From: an uncultured Acidimicrobiales bacterium
GTDB lineage: Bacteria > Actinomycetota > Acidimicrobiia > Acidimicrobiales > SHLQ01
Reading direction: 5' to 3'
NCBI GenBank assembly: GCA_937969345.1
Contig: CALBVK010000012.1
Span: 1 to 38,950 of the forward strand
DNA length: 38,950 nucleotides
The notes under the pieces were generated by a model, which saw nothing but the letters and a program-made list of their open reading frames with translations, made no database searches and was not told the origin of the DNA. Both the position numbers and the translations under genes were made by a program. Below, piece by piece: positions 1-7,843 of the stretch (positions are counted from its first letter, which is position 1; every line of letters begins with the position of its first letter).

Positions 1-164
1 AGGTGCAACCCGGCATCACCCCACCCGCAGGCAACGTCCAACACCGACGACCCTCGCGCAAGATCACTCAGGTGCTCGGTGACGACCTGCGGCGGACGAA
101 GCTCGTCGGGCGGAGACGCATCCCGGTATCGGGCGTCCCAGCGGTCAGCGTCAGGCGAACTCAT
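1..164 (-). CDS. SAM-dependent methyltransferase, N-terminal fragment cut by window edge
   Basis: The minus strand is open from an ATG at 164-162 to the window edge and encodes about 54 residues. It begins MSSPDADRWDARYRDASPP and reaches VLDVACGWGDAG, the glycine-rich motif I that binds S-adenosylmethionine in class I methyltransferases. The WDARYR...PP opening is typical of the TehB/thiopurine-like small methyltransferases. The start lies 26 bases past the stop of the ABC-F gene on the same strand, so the two may be co-transcribed. A CAGGAT hexamer six bases before the ATG could also give a separate leaderless start. The substrate is unknown because the acceptor-binding part is outside the window. 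The overlapping plus-strand frame at 3-203 has no recognisable content. Confidence 0.75.
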   Translation of the reverse strand, partial: MSSPDADRWDARYRDASPPDELRPPQVVTEHLSDLARGSSVLDVACGWGDAGLH

Positions 165-189
165 CGGCTGATCCTGCCATGTTCCATCG

Positions 190-1830
190 CTAGACGTCGG
201 TGAGCGGCTTTGCCAGCTTGATGTTGGCCACCGATTCGGGGTCAGCAAGGCCCTCCATGGCCACCGCAAAATCGGGCAGCGAATACACCGCGCCGTCGTC
301 GTTGATCATGATGAACCGGTCGAGCCGTTCGAGGAACGTGCGATCGTGGCTCACCGCAACGACGGTTCCCACAAAGCCATCGAGCGCCTTCTCCAGCACC
401 TCTGACGACTCGACGTCGAGGTTGTCCGTTGGCTCATCGAGCAGCAGCACGTTGTGCCCCTCGAGCTCAAGACACAAGATCTCGAGACGTGCCTTTTGGC
501 CACCCGATAACGTCTCAAACTCTTGTCGGGCGTGGTTTGCCAGGCCATAACGGGCAAGGGCTTTCATCGACCCCTCCTCGTCATGGACTCGCTCCTTGAC
601 GATCTCGACCGCTTCTTGGCCAAGGAAATCGGGTCGATCGTTGACCTGGGTGAACGTACCCACCGAGGTGCGGGGACCGAGGCCGATCGTGCCAACGTCT
701 GCCTCGATTTCGCCTGCGAGCGCTCGGAGCAAGTGGGTCTTTCCCGTACCGTTCGGTCCAATAAGGCCCAACCGTTCGCCGAAGTGCACCTCGTCAGAGA
801 ACGGGAAGAAAAGGTCACCGATCGAGACCTCCACGATATTGAGAACTCGGCGCGCAGAGTCTGCGCCGCGAAGATTTACGTGGATGTTCTCGTCGCGGAC
901 TGGTGGCGGGGGAGGGCCGGCCTTGACGAACTTCTCCCAGCGGGTTTCGGCCGCGTTGGCCTTGGTCGCATTCTTGAAGTTCTGGGCAGCGCGGGTCTTC
1001 ATGATTTTCATATGGGCGTGGAGGCGCCGCTCTTCTTGTTCCCACCGTTTCAACGCATCACCGAGCTGGGCCTGTCGCTTCTCACGAGCTTCGGGGAATG
1101 TTGCATAGGACCCGCCGTGCACCCAGCAGCCAGATCCTTCGAGAACGATAATCTTGGTCGCCACCCGTTCGAGTAACGACCGGTCGTGGCTCACCATGAG
1201 GATCGTGCTCGGGCAGGCCAGGATCTGATCTTCGAGCCATACCCGGGTTGGGATGTCGAGGTAGTTATCTGGCTCGTCGAGCAGGAGCACGTCCACGCCG
1301 GAGTTCAGGAGCAGGTCGAGAACGAGCCGTTTGCGTTCACCGCCGGACAGTTCGCCGACCTTTCGGGTGGTGAAGTCGTCGACCGGTGTCTTGACGCTGC
1401 GCTCCGCTGCGGCAGCCCATTGGGCTTCGAGTTCGTAGCCGCCAAGGTCGCCCCAAGCCGTGATGGCTTCGGCGTAACCCATGCCGTCGTCGCTCCCGTC
1501 GGCCAATGCTGCCTCTGCCGCGACGAGTGCGCGACCAGCGGTGCGTAACTCGGGCAACGCAACCTCGATCAACATGTCTCGTAGCGAGTCGTCGGGACGT
1601 CCCATACCGACGTCCTGGGTCATGGTGAGAAAGCTGCCGCCGATGGCGAACTCTCCACCGTCAGCGTCGATCTCGCCGGTCAGGATGCGCAAGATCGTGC
1701 TCTTGCCGACGCCGTTTGCGCCAACGATTGCAGCGTGGTCGCCCGGTGCGATCCCGAAGGAGATGTCGAAGAACAACGAGTCTGCGCCAGGAGGTGCGTA
1801 GTCGAGATCAGAGATGACGATGCTGCTCAC
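190..1830 (-). CDS. ABC-F family ATPase (ribosome-associated, duplicated ABC domains)
   Basis: A soluble 546-residue protein with two ABC ATPase domains and no membrane segments, the hallmark of ABC-F proteins, which act on the ribosome in translation quality control or antibiotic protection. Domain 1 has Walker A GANGVGKST (about 37-45), signature LSGGE (about 161) and Walker B LLLDEP with YLD. Domain 2 has Walker A GPNGTGKTH (about 358), LSGGQKARLE and LLLDEPTDNLD. Each domain ends in a VSHDR switch histidine. A charged helical linker (about 250-305) joins them, as expected for the element that reaches the peptidyl-transferase region. The GTG at 1830 is preferred over the in-frame ATG at 1914, because homologous sequence begins at SSIVISDLDY and the upstream extension is not protein-like. 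A CAGGCT box lies six bases before this GTG. The exact subfamily cannot be assigned. Confidence 0.93.
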   Translation of the reverse strand: MSSIVISDLDYAPPGADSLFFDISFGIAPGDHAAIVGANGVGKSTILRILTGEIDADGGEFAIGGSFLTMTQDVGMGRPDDSLRDMLIEVALPELRTAGRALVAAEAALADGSDDGMGYAEAITAWGDLGGYELEAQWAAAAERSVKTPVDDFTTRKVGELSGGERKRLVLDLLLNSGVDVLLLDEPDNYLDIPTRVWLEDQILACPSTILMVSHDRSLLERVATKIIVLEGSGCWVHGGSYATFPEAREKRQAQLGDALKRWEQEERRLHAHMKIMKTRAAQNFKNATKANAAETRWEKFVKAGPPPPPVRDENIHVNLRGADSARRVLNIVEVSIGDLFFPFSDEVHFGERLGLIGPNGTGKTHLLRALAGEIEADVGTIGLGPRTSVGTFTQVNDRPDFLGQEAVEIVKERVHDEEGSMKALARYGLANHARQEFETLSGGQKARLEILCLELEGHNVLLLDEPTDNLDVESSEVLEKALDGFVGTVVAVSHDRTFLERLDRFIMINDDGAVYSLPDFAVAMEGLADPESVANIKLAKPLTDV

Positions 1831-1926
1831 CGGATAAGCCTGCCGTGGGTTTTGAGGAAACCCTGCTATCGACAAGCATTGGCTGATGCGTAGGACGAAC
1901 GGTAAGCCGACCATGACGCGGCGGCA

Positions 1927-2820
1927 ATGAGTCCACGCTTGCTACTCGCAACGGTCGTGCTCATCGCAGCGTTGATCGGTGGCAACTTCTCGAACTTGAA
2001 GTTTGCACTAGACCACACCACGCCGTTTCTGCTCGCGAGTATGAGAACCGTCATCGGTGGCAGCTTTCTCCTCGCTTTTGCGTTCCTGCGCGGCGAACGG
2101 CTGCCAAAGGCACTTGTCGACTATCGCAATATCTTTATGGTCAGTTTCAGCATCACCACGGTGTCGAGCGCGTTGCTCATCTACGGGGTGAACCGGGTGC
2201 CAGCAGGCCTGGCGTCGCTGGTCTCGGCAACATTTCCGCTCTTTACGGCCGTGCTCTCACTGATGCTGCTTGGAACCAAGACCAGCCGAATGGCGACGGT
2301 CGGACTTGCGACCGGGTTCGTCGGTGCCGCTGTTCTCGCGAGCCCATCCCTCGGCGGCAGTTCAACGGCCATTGGAGTGATCACCCTCGTCGTGAGCGCG
2401 ATTGCTTGGGCGTTCGGCACCGTCTACATGAAGTGGAAGGACTTCAGCCACATCTCGCCGATCATGCTCGTTGGAGTACAGCTGATCATGTCTGCGATCG
2501 TGTTGGTGCCCTTTGCGTTGGTCACCGAAGGAACCGCCGAGACGGATTGGTCCGTTGGGTTATTCGTACCGTTGCTCTATGCCGCGATTCCGTCGAACGC
2601 AATCACATTTTCGCTCATGGCCACCGTGGTCAAACAGGCCACACCGACGGTCGCGTCCTCCACCGCCTATCTGATACCGCTGTTTGGGGTGTTCTTCGGC
2701 TGGCTCATTCGAGACGAGGTCTTGGGTGTCGTCGAGGCCATCGGGGGAGCGCTCGTCGTACTCGGCGTCTACATCGTCGTGACCGGGAACGCTCGCGCTG
2801 TCGAGGCCAAGACCGGCTAG
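1927..2820 (+). CDS. DMT superfamily (EamA) permease
   Basis: A 297-residue, very hydrophobic protein with about ten predicted transmembrane helices arranged as two five-helix EamA repeats. This is the usual size and layout of drug/metabolite transporters that export small metabolites or amino acids. The first helix (LLLATVVLIAALIGGNFSNLKFAL) carries the conserved early-helix GxN(F/W) element. The second repeat begins near AIGVITLVVSAIAWAFGTVY. It is transcribed divergently from the ABC-F gene with under 100 bases between starts. A five-codon mini-frame (ATG at 1913) ends in a TGA that overlaps this gene's ATG, which could couple initiation or be chance. The substrate is unknown. Confidence 0.88.
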   Translation: MSPRLLLATVVLIAALIGGNFSNLKFALDHTTPFLLASMRTVIGGSFLLAFAFLRGERLPKALVDYRNIFMVSFSITTVSSALLIYGVNRVPAGLASLVSATFPLFTAVLSLMLLGTKTSRMATVGLATGFVGAAVLASPSLGGSSTAIGVITLVVSAIAWAFGTVYMKWKDFSHISPIMLVGVQLIMSAIVLVPFALVTEGTAETDWSVGLFVPLLYAAIPSNAITFSLMATVVKQATPTVASSTAYLIPLFGVFFGWLIRDEVLGVVEAIGGALVVLGVYIVVTGNARAVEAKTG

Positions 2821-2841
2821 AGCAGACCCGCCGTATCCGAT

Positions 2842-3291
2842 CTAGCGAACCATCGTTCCGTAACACATGACTTCTGCGAACGGCTTCATACCGCCAACGT
2901 CGGAGGTCTCGAACCGGACGTTGATGATGGCGGTCGCTCCCTGCTGCTGAGCGGCTTCGACCATTCGCAGCTGTGCCTCTCGTCGTGCCCGACTGAGAAC
3001 CCGCTGATACCCCTTGACCTCACCACCCACCAGCTGGCGAAACCCGGCGAGGAACTGCTTGAGATAGCCGGTGCCCATCACGACGTTGCCAGAAATCAAT
3101 TGACCAGCGGTGCCGGAAACTCCAGGCGGCAGGGTCTTGGTGTCGAACAGCGGAAAGTGTCCAGCGGCTGCCTCTCGTCTGTCGAGCTCCTTCTCGTGGC
3201 GTTGTTCGCTGACGACACCGATGACGCTCAAGGTGACGTAAACGGCCGCCATAAAAAGAATGGGCAGCAGCCCGATGAGAACCTCGCTCAT
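2842..3291 (-). CDS. YbjQ-like (UPF0145) protein with N-terminal membrane anchor
   Basis: A 149-residue protein. Residues 1-27 form one hydrophobic helix (VLIGLLPILFMAAVYVTLSVIG), followed by a charged linker. A YbjQ/DUF74-type domain occupies about residues 50-149. Family traits are the GNVVMGTGYLKQFLAGFRQLVGGEVKGY block and GATAIINVRFETSD before a C-terminal CYGTMV strand. YbjQ domains form pentameric rings, and their biochemical role is not established. Its ATG overlaps the stop of the upstream paralogue by four bases (ATGA), so the two are translationally coupled. The membrane anchor distinguishes it from its neighbour, and a mixed membrane-tethered assembly is possible but is an inference. 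Confidence 0.8.
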   Translation of the reverse strand: MSEVLIGLLPILFMAAVYVTLSVIGVVSEQRHEKELDRREAAAGHFPLFDTKTLPPGVSGTAGQLISGNVVMGTGYLKQFLAGFRQLVGGEVKGYQRVLSRARREAQLRMVEAAQQQGATAIINVRFETSDVGGMKPFAEVMCYGTMVR

Positions 3292-3611
3292 TGGTTTGGT
3301 TGAACGACAACCGCCGTTCCGTAGGCGTAGAGCTCGGCGGCGCCTCCGGCAATCGCTGAGGTCGTAAACCGTACGTTCACGATCGCGTTGGCCTGCATCG
3401 ACATGGCGGTGTTGATCATCCGCTGAGTTGCCTCGTTGCGAGACTCGTTCAACAGTTCCGTGTACCCGGTCAGCTCGCCACCGACGAGGTTCTTGAGCCC
3501 AGCGCCGATATCTCTTCCGAGGTGTTTGGCTCGGATCGTGTTTCCACTCACGAGACCCTTGGCCTCGACAACGGTGTATCCCGGAATCGTCTCAGTGTTA
3601 ACCAGAAGCAT
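3288..3611 (-). CDS. YbjQ-like (UPF0145) protein, soluble paralogue
   Basis: A 107-residue protein matching the full YbjQ family length. It opens with VNTETIPGYTVVEAKGLVSG, followed by LVGGELTGYTELLNESR and NAIVNVRFTTSAI, and ends with a YAYGTAVVV strand. The ATG at 3611 is chosen over the longer frame from 3662 because family homology begins there. It also has a TACGGT hexamer (3623-3618) exactly six bases upstream, which fits a leaderless transcript. The gene is first in a two-gene operon with its anchored paralogue at 2842-3291 (ATGA overlap). Function is unknown; a metal-binding role is sometimes suggested for the family, but no obvious metal ligand cluster is visible here. Confidence 0.82.
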   Translation of the reverse strand: MLLVNTETIPGYTVVEAKGLVSGNTIRAKHLGRDIGAGLKNLVGGELTGYTELLNESRNEATQRMINTAMSMQANAIVNVRFTTSAIAGGAAELYAYGTAVVVQPNQ

Positions 3612-3646
3612 GAGCAGACCGTAGTTCACCGACGACCACAAATCCC

Positions 3647-3677
3647 TTGACCCGAAGTGCACTCCAGGTTGTTAGCT
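3647..3677 (+). promoter_or_regulatory. MerR-type promoter/operator of the aldo/keto reductase operon
   Basis: A -35 box TTGACC (3647-3652) and a -10 box TTAGCT (3672-3677) are separated by 19 bases, the over-long spacer typical of MerR-activated promoters. Inside lies ACCCGAAGTGCACTCCAGGT (3650-3669), which matches its own reverse complement at 16 of 20 positions. The -10 box ends six bases before the ATG at 3684, so transcription may start at or near the start codon. The natural ligand-bound regulator is the MerR protein encoded second in this operon. Confidence 0.75.
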
Positions 3678-3683
3678 GGCGAC

Positions 3684-4736
3684 ATGAGCATTTCACCAGC
3701 AACTATCGACCCCTACGTCCGAGTCGGCAAGAGTGGCCTTGTGGTCTATCGGGTCGGACTCGGCTCTATGCAATTCGGTTGGTCGGCCGACGAGCAGGCC
3801 TCCTTCGATGTGATGGACACGTACTTCGAGGCGGGCGGTAACTTCATCGACTCCGCCGACTGCTACAGCGCGTGGGCCGGGTCGGAGGGTGGTCCAACGA
3901 ACCCGGGCGGCGTCTCCGAAGAGATCGTTGGCAAGTGGTTGGCAGCACGCGGAGTCCGAGACGACATCGTCGTGGCGACAAAGGTCCGGGCACCGATGGG
4001 TGTGCAATTCGCGGACAATCGAGCGACGATAAAGCAGCGAGAAGGGCTATCGCGCCGATGGATCATGCGAGCGTGCGAGGACAGCATGCGTCGCCTCGGC
4101 GTGGAGCACATCGACCTTTACCAAGCGCATTGGATCGATCCGCTCGTACCGATCGAGGAGACCCTTTCAGCGTTCACCGACCTCGTGCGTCAGGGCAAGG
4201 TGCGCTACCTGGGCGTCTCGAACTTCAGTGCCTGGCGACTGATGCAGGCGCTGTGGGCGATCGACACGAACGGATTCGCTCCGATCGTCAGTATCCAACC
4301 GCACTACAACCTGCTCTCGTCGGTGCGAGCGAATTTCGAACGTGAGCTTGCGCCGGTGTGCACGACCTACGGGATCGGGGTTCTTCCATACAGCCCACTC
4401 GCTGGTGGCATTCTCACCGGAAAGTACCGTCGAGGTCAGGCGTTGCCCAACAGTGTCCGAGCTGGAGAGAACGCCAGTCGACTGTCCGAACAGAACTTCG
4501 ACACGATCGAGACCGTCATCGCAGTCGGCGAACGCACCGGTCTCACGCCAGCTCAGGTAGCTATTGCTTGGAGTCGGGCGCAAGGGTGCGTGAGCTCGCC
4601 GATCGTCGGCGCGAATCGGCCGGATCAGCTGCAATCGGTGCTCGACGGCCTCGACCACACGTTGGCACCTGACGACATTGCTGAGCTAGACGAAGTGAGT
4701 GATTGGGAACGGTCCCGCACGGACAGCGAAGCGTGA
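3684..4736 (+). CDS. Aldo/keto reductase
   Basis: A 350-residue NADPH-dependent aldo/keto reductase of the YajO/IolS/YhdN type. The catalytic tetrad is visible: Asp56 and Tyr61 in [11 protein letters not shown], Lys100 in VATKVRAP and His149 in DLYQAHWID. Later landmarks are [28 protein letters not shown] and [13 protein letters not shown], with a C-terminal cofactor-binding stretch [18 protein letters not shown]. The ATG at 3684 is preferred over an in-frame ATG at 3657, which would lie inside the MerR-type promoter. It is followed by a merR gene 12 bases downstream, so it probably reduces a toxic carbonyl or other inducer sensed by that regulator. The actual substrate cannot be read from sequence. 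Confidence 0.92.
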   Translation: MSISPATIDPYVRVGKSGLVVYRVGLGSMQFGWSADEQASFDVMDTYFEAGGNFIDSADCYSAWAGSEGGPTNPGGVSEEIVGKWLAARGVRDDIVVATKVRAPMGVQFADNRATIKQREGLSRRWIMRACEDSMRRLGVEHIDLYQAHWIDPLVPIEETLSAFTDLVRQGKVRYLGVSNFSAWRLMQALWAIDTNGFAPIVSIQPHYNLLSSVRANFERELAPVCTTYGIGVLPYSPLAGGILTGKYRRGQALPNSVRAGENASRLSEQNFDTIETVIAVGERTGLTPAQVAIAWSRAQGCVSSPIVGANRPDQLQSVLDGLDHTLAPDDIAELDEVSDWERSRTDSEA

Positions 4737-4748
4737 GGCGAGGTCGAG

Positions 4749-5189
4749 ATGACGAACGAATTTCTCACTCCAGCAGAGATGGCGGCCGCGTGCAGCGTGA
4801 GCGTGGACACGCTTCGCTACTACGAGCGAGAGGGGCTGCTCGACGACATTGCCCGAACCAGCGGTGGCCAAAGGCAGTACTCGAGCAACGACGTCGCATG
4901 GGTGCAAGTACTGCGCTGCCTGCGGGCGACCGCGATGCCGATTCGGGAAATGCGAGCGTTCGCGGAGCTCGTTCGAGAGGGTGAGGCGGCGTTGGCCGAC
5001 CGTCTTGACCTGCTTGCCAACCACCGCAAGCGAATCGTCGATCAGGTCGCTGTACTGCACGATGCTCTCGAACTCGTCGACCACAAGATCGAGGCATACA
5101 CGGCCGTACTGGCCGGGACACCCAAGGTCGAGAATGCGGGTCAGACAAGAAATCCGACGCTCGACGGCAAGGGGATTCGAGCGAGCTAG
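4749..5189 (+). CDS. MerR family transcriptional regulator
   Basis: A 146-residue regulator. The N-terminal winged helix-turn-helix (about 4-72) has LTPAEMAAACSVSVDTLRYY then EREGLL, the family signature, and RQYSSNDVAWVQVLRCLRATAMPI. A long dimerisation helix (about 85-125) follows: ADRLDLLANHRKRIVDQVAVL. No cysteine metal-binding pattern is seen in the short C-terminus, so it resembles carbonyl- or redox-responsive MerR proteins rather than metal sensors. It is the second gene of an operon with the aldo/keto reductase. The 19-bp-spacer promoter with a central dyad at 3647-3677 is its likely target, so it probably regulates itself and the reductase. Confidence 0.9.
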   Translation: MTNEFLTPAEMAAACSVSVDTLRYYEREGLLDDIARTSGGQRQYSSNDVAWVQVLRCLRATAMPIREMRAFAELVREGEAALADRLDLLANHRKRIVDQVAVLHDALELVDHKIEAYTAVLAGTPKVENAGQTRNPTLDGKGIRAS

Positions 5190-5224
5190 AGGACTCGTGG
5201 TCGGCCGTGGCCTAGGGTCGGGGC

Positions 5225-5881
5225 ATGAAGCTCACCTGGGATTTGCCGCTCGATGCCGACGGCATCGCGGGTGAACTCGACGACGGGACGCCCTTTGTGG
5301 TGCGTCCGATTCGTGCGAGCGACGGCCCCGCGTTGGCGACCGCCTTTGAGCGTATGTCCGCACGCTCGAGGTACTTGCGCTTCTTCTCAGTACGGGCCCG
5401 CCTAGGGGCAGAACTCACCGAGCAGCTCACCGACATCGACCACGATGGGCATCGTGCGTGGGTCGTGGCTGATCCGACACAACCTTCCGAGGTCGGCAGT
5501 GACGAAGGGCTTGGCATTGCGGTGGCGCGCCTGATCGATGTCGACGGTGAGCCAGGGGTTGCCGAAGCGGCGCTGGTGGTTACCGACGAATACCAAGGTC
5601 GGGGCTTTGGGCGTCTTCTACTCGAATTGCTTGTTGGCACGGCCCGCGATGTCGGGATTGAGTTCATTCGGTTCGAGATTCTGTACGAGAACCGGGGGAT
5701 GCGAGGTTTGTTATCGGGCATGAAGGCCGAGAAGAACGACGCCCTCAGCGACCGGGAAGTCCTCGTGTATGACCTGCCGATCGAACACGATGATGATCGC
5801 GATGGCGTTGCGCTCGGGGCGCTGTATGAGATCTTGCGCTTCATCGCGCAGTCCGAGACCAGACTTTCCGACCAGGAGTAG
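5225..5881 (+). CDS. GNAT family N-acetyltransferase
   Basis: A 218-residue GNAT protein. Motif A, which binds the acetyl-CoA pyrophosphate, is QGRGFGRLLL at residues 124-133. It is preceded by the beta-4 strand AEAALVVTDEY and followed by IEFIRFEILYENRGMRGLL. The N-terminal PFVVRPIRASDGPALATAFERMSARSRYLRFF is typical of the Pat/YfiQ-like GNAT domains that acetylate protein lysines. The nucleotide-sensing or CoA-ligase-like domains of full Pat enzymes are absent. TAGGGT (5213-5218) ends six bases before the ATG, so the mRNA may be leaderless. The acetyl acceptor is unknown. Confidence 0.85.
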   Translation: MKLTWDLPLDADGIAGELDDGTPFVVRPIRASDGPALATAFERMSARSRYLRFFSVRARLGAELTEQLTDIDHDGHRAWVVADPTQPSEVGSDEGLGIAVARLIDVDGEPGVAEAALVVTDEYQGRGFGRLLLELLVGTARDVGIEFIRFEILYENRGMRGLLSGMKAEKNDALSDREVLVYDLPIEHDDDRDGVALGALYEILRFIAQSETRLSDQE

Positions 5882-5970
5882 ATCATCGGTCTGGGGTCCC
5901 GCGGAGACTCACAGACAACTCTTCGAGAGCTCACAGAGATTCCACAGTCACCGTCTGCATAGTCGTCGGT

Positions 5971-7209
5971 ATGAATAGTCCAAGCGCTCTCAAACCCATC
6001 CGATTCGCCGTGGTCGCCTGCACGATGCTGGTCGCTTCAGCATGTGGGTCATCGAGTCCCGACGTCGTCGGTGACGCGAGTGATACCACCGCTGTCGCCG
6101 CAGCTGGCTCTGACGACGGAACCGCGAGCACGACCACGGCCGCTGCTGGTTCTGATGATGAGACGGCGAGCTCGACCACGGCCGCTGCTAGTTCTGATGA
6201 TGAGACGGCGAGCACGACCACGACCGCTGCTGGTTCCGATGATGAGACGGCGAGCACGACCACGACCGCAACGGTTGCGTCAGATGATTGTGGAGAGGTT
6301 GCCGCGCTGTTCGTGACGCGAGGATCGGCCAACGATGATCTTGACGATCCTGAGGTCGCTGCTTCGTGCGACGGAACGGACATCGTCATTACCAGCAACG
6401 GCATACCCGACTTCACCTACATCGGGACGAGTCCGGGTGCTCCGGGGGCGCGTGAGCATGTCTTCACCATTCCGGCAACACCGACCCTCGCTGACGATGT
6501 GACGGCGGTTCCGTACATTGGCGTAGCTGCCGTGACGCTAAGCGGCATTCCGATCTTTGGGCCGACCGAGGGCACCGGTGGAGATGTCGATTCGCTGCCG
6601 GGAATCGTGTCAGCCTGTGGCAGCCACAACGGGCCGAGCGGATTTCACACACACAAGATCCTCGCGAGCTCAGAGACGGACTGCTTCTTCACTCCAGAGG
6701 AAGTCGCTGAGGCTCCCCAGCTTGCTGGCTACGCCCTCGATGGCTTCCCGATCTACACCGGTATCGACCAGTACACGTCGTCGTGGGAGCTGACCGATGA
6801 GTCGTTGTTCGCAACTGACACCTGGGCGGCACATACATATGTTGAGGGGTCGGGTGATCTCGATGAATGCAACGGACGTACCGATGCTGATGGGAACTAT
6901 GCCTACTACACCACCGAGGGCTTTCCGTACGTCCTTGGTTGCTTCGCAGGCATCGTCGACCTCGACTCAGCCGGCGGTGGCGGGGGCGGCGGTGGCGGAG
7001 GCGCTACCGGCGGCGATGATGCCGATCGCCCGGAACGGCCCGAGGGTGACGCAGGTGCTGAGCGTCCAGAACCGCCCGAAGGTGAAGCAGGTGCCGAGCG
7101 TCCTGAACGTCCAGATCGCCCAGAGCCGCCGGAAGGTGAAGCAGGTGCCGACCGTCCAGAGCCGCCGGAAGGCGAACCGGGTGTCGAGCCCGCCGACGAG
7201 GACTCATGA
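5971..7209 (+). CDS. Secreted YHYH-domain lipoprotein with low-complexity linkers
   Basis: A 412-residue exported protein. The N-terminus has a lipoprotein signal (hydrophobic helix ending LVASAC, lipobox Cys about 25). Residues about 40-108 are four-fold imperfect repeats of a 13-residue Thr/Ala/Ser/Asp unit around GSDDETAS. A YHYH-type domain follows: SACGSHNGPSGFHTHKIL, GYALDGFPIYTG, DECNGRTDADGNYAYYTT and PYVLGCFAGIVD. The name-giving YHYH is changed to FHTH, while the surrounding framework and cysteines are kept. The tail (about 332-412) has a nine-glycine run and PER/PEPPEG repeats. It overlaps the DUF305 gene by four bases (ATGA), so both are made together, probably at the cell surface. 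YHYH domains have no firm function; copper or other metal handling is a guess from the DUF305 partner. Confidence 0.82.
   Translation: MNSPSALKPIRFAVVACTMLVASACGSSSPDVVGDASDTTAVAAAGSDDGTASTTTAAAGSDDETASSTTAAASSDDETASTTTTAAGSDDETASTTTTATVASDDCGEVAALFVTRGSANDDLDDPEVAASCDGTDIVITSNGIPDFTYIGTSPGAPGAREHVFTIPATPTLADDVTAVPYIGVAAVTLSGIPIFGPTEGTGGDVDSLPGIVSACGSHNGPSGFHTHKILASSETDCFFTPEEVAEAPQLAGYALDGFPIYTGIDQYTSSWELTDESLFATDTWAAHTYVEGSGDLDECNGRTDADGNYAYYTTEGFPYVLGCFAGIVDLDSAGGGGGGGGGGATGGDDADRPERPEGDAGAERPEPPEGEAGAERPERPDRPEPPEGEAGADRPEPPEGEPGVEPADEDS
6080..6280 (+). repeat. Tandem repeat encoding Thr/Ser/Asp-rich linker
   Basis: Four imperfect copies of a roughly 39-42 bp unit encode variants of a TTAAAGSDDETAS peptide between the signal peptide and folded domain of the YHYH lipoprotein. 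Neighbouring copies differ by a few bases, as expected from slippage or unequal crossover. The repeat number is likely to vary between strains. Confidence 0.8.
7020..7190 (+). repeat. Tandem repeat encoding PEPPEGEAGA-type tail
   Basis: Near-identical short units encode Pro/Glu/Arg/Gly repeats (PERPEG, PEPPEGEAGA, PERPDRPE) at the C-terminus of the YHYH lipoprotein, directly after a glycine run encoded at about 6968-7005. Such extended, charged tails usually act as spacers in or through the cell wall. No sorting motif is present. Confidence 0.75.
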
Positions 7210-7820
7210 CGAGTGAGGTACTGCCTCGGCGCAGCGTTCTTCTTGGAGCTGGGTTTGGGGCGACCGGTCTCGCCGGTGGGTATCTTCTTGCCGGCTCGAG
7301 GTCGGCCGAGGCCGACCAACCAACGGCAGCAGACATTGGGTTCTGCAAGGACATGAGCAGCCATCATGTGCAGGCGGTCGCCATGTGTCAGCGCGTGCTC
7401 GGCGGGAACACTGGAGACCCGGTGCAGGCAGCGGCGACCGAGGTGTTGCAGACGCAGGCGATCGAAATCGGCATGATGCGTGCCTGGCTGGCCGATTGGG
7501 GCGAGTCGACCAATGCGCCAGAGCTGGTTATGGGCTGGATGGGTATGAACGATGGCGCGGGGATGCCGTTGGCGATGATGCCCGGACTGGCGAGCGACGA
7601 GCAGATGCGGCAGCTCGCGCTCGCCGAAGGTACCGATGCTGGCCGGCTATGGATTGAGCTCATGCAAGCCCATCATGTTGGCGGTGTCGCTATGGCCAAC
7701 GCGGCAATCGAGCTGGCGAGTGCGGAGAAGGTCATCCGGCTGGCTCAGGTTCAGGCACAAGTCCAGGCCTACGAGATCGAGCAGTACGACCTGCTCCTCG
7801 CCACCGACTATTCGTCATAA
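7206..7820 (+). CDS. DUF305 family exported protein
   Basis: A 204-residue protein with an N-terminal twin-arginine-like signal (LPRRSVLLGAGFGATGLAGG) followed by a DUF305 four-helix ferritin-like fold. Family marks are FCKDMSSHHVQAVAMCQRVL near the start of the mature domain, the middle segment IEIGMMRAWLADWG, and a second metal-ligand-like stretch LMQAHHVGGVAMANAAIELA. The paired HH motifs and abundant methionines (MGWMGMNDGAGMPLAMMPGL) suggest copper or another soft metal as ligand, which is inference. The ATG overlaps the stop of the YHYH lipoprotein gene, so the two work as a unit outside the membrane. A tatA gene lies at the far end of the window. Confidence 0.87.
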   Translation: MTSEVLPRRSVLLGAGFGATGLAGGYLLAGSRSAEADQPTAADIGFCKDMSSHHVQAVAMCQRVLGGNTGDPVQAAATEVLQTQAIEIGMMRAWLADWGESTNAPELVMGWMGMNDGAGMPLAMMPGLASDEQMRQLALAEGTDAGRLWIELMQAHHVGGVAMANAAIELASAEKVIRLAQVQAQVQAYEIEQYDLLLATDYSS

Positions 7821-7843
7821 TCGAGCCCCGAGAACTCGACCGG

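Noticed and set aside
3-203. A plus-strand 66-residue frame at the window start
   Set aside because: It is basic, low in structure and lies opposite the methyltransferase fragment, which has a clear SAM motif.
6906-7367. A minus-strand 153-residue frame with Gly/Ser/Pro repeats
   Set aside because: It is the antisense shadow of the repeat-rich tail of the YHYH lipoprotein.
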